11,833 bases of DNA from Deltaproteobacteria bacterium. GTDB taxonomy: Bacteria > Desulfobacterota > Binatia > DP-6. Position 1 is the stretch's first letter; each line of letters opens with the position of its first letter. The DNA lies in assembly GCA_005879205.1 (NCBI GenBank), contig VBLD01000257.1, forward strand, positions 1 through 11,833, read 5' to 3'. Positions 6,982 to 11,833 of this stretch are shown here, piece by piece. Under the pieces are notes generated by a model. That model was not told the origin of the DNA. It saw only the letters and a program-made list of their open reading frames with translations, and searched no databases. Position numbers and translations under genes: made by a program.

Positions 6982-7347
6982 TCACTTCACCGATTCGGCG
7001 GTGAGGAAGGCGAGTCCACCCTTCATCTGCTCGTGGCCCGTCACCGTCACCGTCTCGCCCATCCGGTTGATCACGTCGTCGGACAACGCAGTCTTGTCCT
7101 TGGTGGGAAGGAGGATGTGGATCTTTCCCGTGCCGGGCTCGAGCAGCCCGACCGGGATGCCCTTGTGGGCGCAGTCGATCCCGCATTGCTTGTGGGACGC
7201 ACCCTTCGCCCCCATGGTGGCGTAGCAGAAGGTGTCGATCACCTCGCCCTTGACGCTGACTTCCTTGCTCTGCTCCGCCGCCGACAGGGGTGCCGACATG
7301 CCGAGCGCCAGAGACACCGCGAGTCCGGTCATCGCAAGCTTTCCCAT
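6982..7347 (-). CDS. Small secreted Cys/His protein of unknown function (OB-fold-like)
   Basis: The 121-residue product starts at ATG 7347, preceded by GGGAGG six bases upstream, a strong ribosome binding site. A signal peptide runs to about SAPLSAA (residue 24). The mature part begins with a strand-rich segment (VSVKGEVIDTFCY) and contains C41, M45, H52, C55, C59 and H61 in the stretch CYATMGAKGASHKQCGIDCAH. It then continues GIPVGLLEPGTGKIHILLP and a TVTGHEQMKG strand. The small five-strand layout resembles periplasmic OB-fold proteins, and the conserved-looking Cys/His/Met set suggests a metal site or disulphides; both are inference. There is no CxxCH. A possible promoter (TTGCCG at 7419-7424, 17-base spacer, weak TACGCA at 7396-7401) lies upstream. 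The gene is followed four bases later by the DUF2231 gene, so a joint role at the inner membrane/periplasm is likely. Confidence 0.82.
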   Translation of the reverse strand: MGKLAMTGLAVSLALGMSAPLSAAEQSKEVSVKGEVIDTFCYATMGAKGASHKQCGIDCAHKGIPVGLLEPGTGKIHILLPTKDKTALSDDVINRMGETVTVTGHEQMKGGLAFLTAESVK

Positions 7348-7439
7348 TCTGTGCCTCCCTCTGAACCCCCCCGAAACGTGTGTGGGCTCGTCCCGTGCGT
7401 AGGGCGAAACGACGTCCACGGCAATCCCCCGCCGGTCCG

Positions 7440-8228
7440 TCAACGCCGCGGCTCGAGCAGCCACCGGCGGAGCCAGGCGAGCGCCTCCTCCCCCTCGGCC
7501 TTGCCCACGCCGTGTCCGCTCTCCTGCGTGCGCACGAAGCGGAAGCGTTCGGGCACACCGGCGCGCGCGTACGCTCGCTCGAGGACGTGGGCCGTGGACT
7601 CGGCGGACGAGATCGGGATGAGCGGGTCGTCGACGCGGTTCACCACGAGTAGCGCGGCGTGGACCAGGCGCTCGGAATGGCGGATGGGCTCCTGCCCGTG
7701 CAGCCAGCGCTCGTACTCCGGGTCGAGCTGGAGCGGCTGTCCCGCCATGCCCATGCTCGAGAAGCGAAGAAAGCGCAGATGGTCGCCGCACGCCGCCACC
7801 GCGACCGCCGCCGACAGGCGTCCGTCGGCCGCCACCGCCTGGAGCGTGATGAAGCCGTTGGTCGACGATCCCGTCATGCCGATGCGGCCCGGATCGATCT
7901 CGGGCAGCGTCACGAGATAGTCGACGACGCGCGGAATCACCTCGTTCGCCGTGCGGGCGATCGAGCGGAGGTACTCGCGCCCGAGGACGGCGGCGCTGGG
8001 TGACGCGAGCACCCACTTGCCGGCCGTGTTCTCGGCGGGCGGCGGCGGAGGCTTCGCGCTCCAGTCGATGAAGGACACGACGATAGCGCCCGCGGCGCGC
8101 AGCGCGTCGTTCTCGCCGAGGAGCGCGATGACGGCCGGCTTTCGCCCGGCCGGCGCCAGCGGGATCTCGAGGCGCACGGTGATCGGGTGTTGCGGCACGT
8201 TGGCCTCGCGGACGAGGAACTCGCGCAC
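7440..8228 (-). CDS. Alpha/beta hydrolase (dienelactone hydrolase/prolyl-oligopeptidase-like)
   Basis: The 262-residue protein shows an alpha/beta hydrolase layout. The nucleophile elbow is RIGMTGSSTNG at 115-125 with Ser122 as probable nucleophile. The acid is D200 or D201 in VNRVDDPLIP, a position usual for the catalytic Asp. The base is H239 in ESGHGVG near the C-terminus. The elbow reads G-S-S-T-N-G, so the usual final Gly of GxSxG is Asn. No signal peptide or membrane helix is seen, so it is probably cytoplasmic. The start is GTG at 8228; the frame stays open upstream, but no better start or ribosome binding site appears. It lies 64 bases after the lipoprotein gene on the same strand and may share its transcript. 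The substrate cannot be read from sequence; ester, lactone or peptide hydrolysis are possible. Confidence 0.82.
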   Translation of the reverse strand: MREFLVREANVPQHPITVRLEIPLAPAGRKPAVIALLGENDALRAAGAIVVSFIDWSAKPPPPPAENTAGKWVLASPSAAVLGREYLRSIARTANEVIPRVVDYLVTLPEIDPGRIGMTGSSTNGFITLQAVAADGRLSAAVAVAACGDHLRFLRFSSMGMAGQPLQLDPEYERWLHGQEPIRHSERLVHAALLVVNRVDDPLIPISSAESTAHVLERAYARAGVPERFRFVRTQESGHGVGKAEGEEALAWLRRWLLEPRR

Positions 8229-8292
8229 CGGAGGAACCGGATTCGGCGCGCGAGGCGCGAACGATCCGCGTCCCGTCGATGCGCCCGCGGCC

Positions 8293-8922
8293 CTAGACGA
8301 TCCGGGCGTGCCCGAGCACGGCGGCGCCGTGCCGCTTTGGACGAGCGTTGCCCGCCGGGGCGGGCTCGACGTTGCCCGAGCCGTAGCGAAGGCCGAGCTT
8401 CAGGAGCCGTTTCTCCTGGAAGTCGGCGAGCGGCACGTGCCAGACGACCCGCGCACCCGTCCTCACCCCCCCGCGGTTGGCGAAGCGGACCGGCGCCGGC
8501 AGGTCCACGCCGATGTTCACCACCCAGACTCCCCGCTGCTCCGGCGGAACCTGCACCAGCGCGGGGTTGCGATAGAGGACGCGGAGGCGTTCCTGACCGC
8601 CGAGGTGTGTCCGGCGGATCGTGAAGCGACGGAACATCTCCGCGGTCGAGAGCTTGGTGACATCGTCGAACGTCCCCTGCAGCGAGATCGCCACGCCCGT
8701 GCGGTTCACGGACAGCACCTTGACGTGCGGCGAGAAGAAGCGGGGCAGGTCGAAGCGCGCGTTCGGCGCGGTCGACTGGAGCGTGAACGTGCCCGAGCCG
8801 TCCTCCTTCAGGGTCAGGTCGAAGTCGACGCACCCGGCGAGCACGAGGACGAGCAGCGTCGAGACGGCGCGCCCGGACGGACGCGCCCGCGCCGGATGGG
8901 ATTCTCTGAGGGTCTCGTCCAA
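8293..8922 (-). CDS. Putative lipoprotein (LppM-like N-terminal region)
   Basis: The product has a lipobox, VLVLAGC, after a basic stretch (PARARPSGR), so it should be acylated on Cys and anchored in the envelope. The mature start VDFDLTLKEDGSGTFTLQST resembles LppM-type lipoproteins, which begin with a strand, a DGSG turn and another strand. The rest is beta-rich with no other motif I recognise, and ends in a basic tail (GNARPKRHG). No ATG or GTG lies in frame near the signal peptide. TTG at 8922 gives a normal-length signal peptide of about 30 residues; TTG at 8931 is equally possible. A TTG at 8982 is unlikely because the predicted -10 box lies just inside it. No Shine-Dalgarno is visible. 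The hydrolase gene follows 64 bases downstream. Confidence 0.75.
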   Translation of the reverse strand: MDETLRESHPARARPSGRAVSTLLVLVLAGCVDFDLTLKEDGSGTFTLQSTAPNARFDLPRFFSPHVKVLSVNRTGVAISLQGTFDDVTKLSTAEMFRRFTIRRTHLGGQERLRVLYRNPALVQVPPEQRGVWVVNIGVDLPAPVRFANRGGVRTGARVVWHVPLADFQEKRLLKLGLRYGSGNVEPAPAGNARPKRHGAAVLGHARIV

Positions 8923-8972
8923 CGGTGGCAATCGCCGGTGGAAATCGCCTGGTGTCCGCCGCGGCGCGGCGC

Positions 8973-9001
8973 AGTCTCGCAACGGGGTCCGGCGAAGTCA
9001 A
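8973..9001 (-). promoter_or_regulatory. Sigma70-type promoter for the lipoprotein gene
   Basis: Reading the minus strand, TTGACT (9001 to 8996, five of six to consensus), a 17-base spacer and GAGACT (8978 to 8973) form a well-spaced promoter. The predicted start point is near 8966, some 35-44 bases before the possible TTG starts. Its -10 shares the A-G-...-T pattern of the other promoters in the window. Confidence 0.5.
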
Positions 9002-9039
9002 CATGACGGTGCGCCTCCGGGTGGCCGGCGGGCGCCGCC

Positions 9040-9068
9040 TTGAAGGCCTCCCCGCCGCTTGCGAGAAT
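9040..9068 (+). promoter_or_regulatory. Sigma70-type promoter for the glycosyltransferase-methyltransferase gene
   Basis: TTGAAG (9040-9045), a 17-base spacer and GAGAAT (9063-9068) precede the ATG at 9077. Both hexamers match consensus at four of six positions. The predicted start point at about 9075 leaves a two-base leader. It is back-to-back with the minus-strand promoter at 8973-9001, only 38 bases apart. Confidence 0.55.
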
Positions 9069-9076
9069 CCCGCCGG

Positions 9077-10495
9077 ATGAACGTCCGGCCTCGCCTGTCG
9101 GTGATCGTCCCGGTCTACAACGAGGTCGGCACGGTCCGGACCCTGCTCGAGCGGGTCATGGCCGTCGCCATCCCGAAGGAGATCATCGTCGTCGACGACG
9201 GCTCGACCGACGGAACGCGCGCCGTGCTCGAGGAGCTGCGCGCCGCGATCCCGGACACGCCGGCGAACCGCCTCGTGCTCCTCTTCCGGGCGCGCAACCG
9301 GGGCAAGGGGGCCGCGGTGCGGACCGCCATCCCGCGGGTCGGCGGAGAGATCGCGCTGATCCAGGACGCCGACCTCGAGTACGATCCGGCCGAGTACCCC
9401 CGGCTCATCCAGCCCATCCTCGACGGCCACGCCGACGTGGTCTACGGGTCGCGCTTCGTGGGCAGCCCGCGCCGCGTGCTCATGTTCTGGCACACGATCG
9501 GCAACAAGCTGCTGACGCTGGTCTCCAACATGCTCACCAACCTGAACCTCACCGACATGGAGACCTGCTACAAGGTTTTCCGCGCCGACATCCTGAAGCG
9601 CATCCCGATCCGCTCCGATCGCTTCGGCCTCGAGCCGGAGCTGACCGCCAAGGTGGCGCACCTGCGCTGCCGCGTCTACGAGGTGCCGGTCGCGTACTAC
9701 GGGCGCGGCTACTCCGAGGGGAAGAAGATCGGCTGGAAGGACGGCGTCTCGGCGGCGTGGACCATCCTCCGCTTCCGCCTCCGGCCGGACATCGGCCGGG
9801 AGGACGACAGCTTCACGACGCTGCGCCGGGTCGATGCGCTCCGGCGGTACTCGGAGTTTCAATGGGAGCTCATGCGGCCGTACGTCGGCCATCGGGTCCT
9901 CGAGGTCGGCTCCGGCATGGGGGTGATGACGCAGTACCTCGTCACGCGCGCGCGGGTGGTCGCCACCGACATCGACCCCGAGTACCTCGACCTCCTGCGG
10001 CGCCGGTACGCCGACGAGCCCAACGTCGAGGTGCGCGCGCTCGACCTGACGCGCCTCGCCGAAGACGGCTTCGGGCCCGCGAGCTTCGACACCGTCACCT
10101 GCGCCAACGTGCTCGAGCACGTGACGGACGACGAGGCGGCACTGCGTGCGATGCGCGGCGTCCTCGTCCCCGGCGGGCGCGTGGTGCTCATCGTCCCCGC
10201 GCTCCACGCGCTGTACGGCACGATCGACCGGGCGATCGGGCACCACCGGCGCTACGACCGCAGAGAGCTCGCCGAAAAGATCCGAGCGGCAGGCCTGGCG
10301 GTCGAGCACATGAGCTACTTCAACGTGCTCGGCGTCGCCGGGTGGTTTCTCAACGCACGCATCCTGAGGCGCCGCACGGTCCCCGGCCTGCAGGCGCGCA
10401 TGAACGACCGGCTGGTGCCGCTGCTCCGCCTCGAGCAGCGCCTGCGACCACCGATCGGGATGTCGCTGCTGGCGGTCGCCCGCGCCGGCCAATGA
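9077..10495 (+). CDS. Bifunctional glycosyltransferase family 2 / SAM-dependent methyltransferase
   Basis: The 472-residue protein fuses two domains. Residues about 6-235 are a GT-A glycosyltransferase of the dolichol/polyprenyl-phosphate sugar transferase type: VIVPVYNE at 9-16, VDDGSTDGT at 39-47, the metal/nucleotide site QDADLEYDP at 96-104, and the family-typical NLTDMETCYKVFR at 157-169. Residues about 255-472 are a class I methyltransferase: motif I VLEVGSGMG at 274-282, acidic ATDID at 296-300, ANVLEHV at 343-349 and VPGGRVV at 364-370. No transmembrane helix is evident, so it probably acts at the inner face of the membrane on a lipid-linked or nucleotide sugar (inference). The start is ATG 9077, placed just after the promoter; the frame is open further upstream, to 9059. 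Its stop overlaps the next start as ATGA. Confidence 0.93.
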   Translation: MNVRPRLSVIVPVYNEVGTVRTLLERVMAVAIPKEIIVVDDGSTDGTRAVLEELRAAIPDTPANRLVLLFRARNRGKGAAVRTAIPRVGGEIALIQDADLEYDPAEYPRLIQPILDGHADVVYGSRFVGSPRRVLMFWHTIGNKLLTLVSNMLTNLNLTDMETCYKVFRADILKRIPIRSDRFGLEPELTAKVAHLRCRVYEVPVAYYGRGYSEGKKIGWKDGVSAAWTILRFRLRPDIGREDDSFTTLRRVDALRRYSEFQWELMRPYVGHRVLEVGSGMGVMTQYLVTRARVVATDIDPEYLDLLRRRYADEPNVEVRALDLTRLAEDGFGPASFDTVTCANVLEHVTDDEAALRAMRGVLVPGGRVVLIVPALHALYGTIDRAIGHHRRYDRRELAEKIRAAGLAVEHMSYFNVLGVAGWFLNARILRRRTVPGLQARMNDRLVPLLRLEQRLRPPIGMSLLAVARAGQ

Positions 10496-11019
10496 GCGGG
10501 GGCCGCGGCCTCGGCGTCGGGCTCTGCCTGGTCGGCCTCGCGGTGCTCGCCGGCCCCGCACCGGCCTTCGAGCAGCCGGTCAGCGCCTTCGCGTCGAACG
10601 TCGGCAAACGGCCGTCGAGCGACGAGCCCGCGCCGTCGGTGACGCTCTACGTCGTACCCGATGGGCGCGCTCTCCTCCTCACCGACGTGCTGGTCGCCAA
10701 CCACGGGCTGGAGCCGGGCCCGCTCTACCTCGCCGACTCCAAGCGCACGCTCTGCTCGATCGAGCTGCTCCAGTCGACGCTGATGAACAACCCGACCGAG
10801 CTGCACACGCTGTCGAACCCGCACACGACCTTCTCGACCGGCATCCCCTTCGGCCCCGGCGAGCCGGTCGTGGCGACGCTGGCCGGCGGGACGCGCGGGG
10901 TCGACGTGACCATCACCGGGAAGCTCGTGGCGGCGCCCCGCGTGCCGCGACGGGTCGTGCTTCCCGGTGGCAAGGGAGGGGAGGACGCAGATGAGGATGG
11001 GGATCGGTCGCCGCGGTAG
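10492..11019 (+). CDS. Secreted protein of unknown function
   Basis: The 175-residue product begins at the ATG that overlaps the upstream stop (ATGA), and a signal peptide runs from MSGGRGLGVGLCLVGLAVLA to about residue 25 (GPAPA). The mature part is beta-rich: SVTLYVVPDGRALLLTDVLV, then a segment with one Cys (TLCSIELL), a Ser/Thr/Pro/Asn-rich stretch (TLSNPHTTFSTGIPFGPG) and VDVTITGKLV. It ends in a highly charged tail, GGEDADEDGDRSPR. The layout suggests a compact periplasmic or surface beta-domain, but I recognise no family. Translation is probably coupled to the glycosyltransferase-methyltransferase, so it may take part in the same envelope-glycan process (inference). Confidence 0.75.
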   Translation: MSGGRGLGVGLCLVGLAVLAGPAPAFEQPVSAFASNVGKRPSSDEPAPSVTLYVVPDGRALLLTDVLVANHGLEPGPLYLADSKRTLCSIELLQSTLMNNPTELHTLSNPHTTFSTGIPFGPGEPVVATLAGGTRGVDVTITGKLVAAPRVPRRVVLPGGKGGEDADEDGDRSPR

Positions 11020-11037
11020 CCGCCGCGCCCGCTGGCG

Positions 11038-11067
11038 TTGATTCAGGTCGCTCGCGGTCGCTAGAGT
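11038..11067 (+). promoter_or_regulatory. Sigma70-type promoter for the ABC exporter gene, predicted leaderless
   Basis: TTGATT (11038-11043), an 18-base spacer and TAGAGT (11062-11067) precede the ATG at 11074 by six bases. The predicted start point is the A of that ATG, so the mRNA would be leaderless. The spacer carries a 7-base direct repeat, GGTCGCT, at 11047-11053 and 11057-11063. Confidence 0.6.
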
Positions 11068-11073
11068 CCCGCG

Positions 11074-11833
11074 ATGCCCCGGCTCTGGGCCTACCTGCTG
11101 CGCTACCGCTACCGCTACGCGGGCGGTATCGGCTCCCTGCTCGGCTCGAGAGGTCTCGCGATGCTCGTGCCGTGGCTGCTCGGGATGACGGTGGATGCGA
11201 TCGGCGGGGTGAGCGCGGGTCGCAGCACCACGACGGTCGTCACCGGCTACGTCGCCCTCATCGCCGGAATCGCCGCCGTCCAGGCCGTGGTGCGCACCTT
11301 CTCGCGCTTCGTCATCTTCAACATCGGCCGGGACATCGAGTACGACCTGCGCAACGACCTCTTCCACCACCTCGAGGCGCAACCGCTCGCCTTCTACCAG
11401 CAGCGCCAGACCGGCGACCTCATGTCGCGGCTGGTGAACGACGTCACCGCGGTCCGGCTGCTGCTCGGGCTCGGCATCCTGAACTTCATCGACGCGCCGC
11501 TCGCCTACGCACTCGGCCTGACCGCCATGCTGCTGAAGGATGCCCGGCTCACCGTGGCGGCGCTCGCGGTCTACCCCGCCGCCTTCCTGACCGTGAAGCG
11601 GACGAGCCGGCTCCTCATGGAGCGCACCTTCCGCGTCCAGGAGGGGCTCGGCGATCTCGGGAGCCGGGTCCAGGAGAATCTCTCCGGCATCCACGTCGTC
11701 AAGGCCTACGCCAGCGAGGAGCACGAGGTGGAGAGCTTCGGGCGCGCCAACGCCCGCTTCCAGGAGCTGAACCTGCGCCTGGCGCGCGTGCGCGGGTTCA
11801 TCGGGCCGGTGATGAATATCGTGGGCGGCGCCG
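11074..11833 (+). CDS. ABC exporter, transmembrane domain (3' partial)
   Basis: The frame from ATG 11074 stays open to the window end (253 codons). It begins MPRLWAYLLRYRYRYAGG, then hydrophobic helices (LAMLVPWLLGMTVDAIGG; VVTGYVALIAGIAAVQAVV; LNFIDAPLAYALGLTAMLL; and LTVAALAVYPAAFLTV). The type-IV ABC exporter signatures are clear: DLRNDLFHHLEAQPLAFYQQ, TGDLMSRLVNDV, and RVQENLSGIHVVKAYASEE near the end. These match MsbA/MdlB/LmrA-like exporters, which fuse this domain to a C-terminal ATPase; the ATPase would lie beyond the right edge. The substrate cannot be told; lipid, peptide or drug export are usual in the family. The start follows directly on a promoter, with no ribosome binding site. 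No upstream gene shares this transcript. Confidence 0.93.
   Translation, partial: MPRLWAYLLRYRYRYAGGIGSLLGSRGLAMLVPWLLGMTVDAIGGVSAGRSTTTVVTGYVALIAGIAAVQAVVRTFSRFVIFNIGRDIEYDLRNDLFHHLEAQPLAFYQQRQTGDLMSRLVNDVTAVRLLLGLGILNFIDAPLAYALGLTAMLLKDARLTVAALAVYPAAFLTVKRTSRLLMERTFRVQEGLGDLGSRVQENLSGIHVVKAYASEEHEVESFGRANARFQELNLRLARVRGFIGPVMNIVGGA

Noticed and set aside
6982..8016. 344-codon minus-strand extension of the small Cys/His protein
   Set aside because: A strong ribosome binding site and signal peptide start at 7347. The upstream part is an off-frame reading of the hydrolase gene.
7937..10561. Very long minus-strand open frame (874 codons)
   Set aside because: It lies opposite the lipoprotein, hydrolase and glycosyltransferase genes, which have clear motifs. 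Its translation is Arg/Ala/Gly/Asp-rich without any domain, as expected of antisense frames in GC-rich DNA.

Overview
The window is GC-rich, gene-dense DNA from a Gram-negative bacterium. Two predicted outer-membrane barrels, c-type cytochromes, a lipobox lipoprotein and many Sec-type signal peptides support an outer membrane and a busy periplasm. The overall flavour (secreted orphan proteins, periplasmic cytochromes, CopC/CopD, DUF2231) fits an uncultured deltaproteobacterium-like or Binatota-like lineage, but that is only an impression because no rRNA or marker gene is present. I saw no tRNA, rRNA, CRISPR array, transposase or phage gene.

Left part (1-3130): the tail of an outer-membrane barrel with a dense His/Met loop runs directly into a periplasmic diheme cytochrome c, probably one transcript entering from the left. 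A separate promoter then drives an orphan secreted protein of 322 residues.

Copper region (3131-5728): a promoter at 3156-3184 heads an apparent operon on the + strand. It holds a small secreted Cys/His-rich protein, an outer-membrane barrel broken by a one-base deletion near 4325, CopC, and the membrane protein CopD. The last three reading frames are joined by 4-base ATGA/GTGA overlaps. A secreted monoheme cytochrome of a family I do not recognise follows at 5791.

Minus-strand block (6495-8922): read right to left this is a lipoprotein, an alpha/beta hydrolase, a small secreted Cys/His protein and a DUF2231 four-helix membrane protein. The DUF2231 gene and the monoheme cytochrome gene converge and overlap by 52 bases, with a strong hairpin inside the overlap.

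Right part (9040-11833, + strand): a glycosyltransferase-2/SAM-methyltransferase fusion overlaps (ATGA) a small secreted orphan gene. A new promoter then drives the first 253 codons of an ABC exporter that runs off the right edge.

Two themes stand out. Redox/metal-handling cell-envelope proteins dominate the left 7 kb: three cytochrome motifs, CopC-CopD, His/Met and Cys/His clusters. Operon-heading genes also share a promoter pattern, TTGA-N17/18-nAGnnT, placed so close to the start codon that their mRNAs should be leaderless or nearly so, whereas three operon-internal genes have purine-rich ribosome binding sites.
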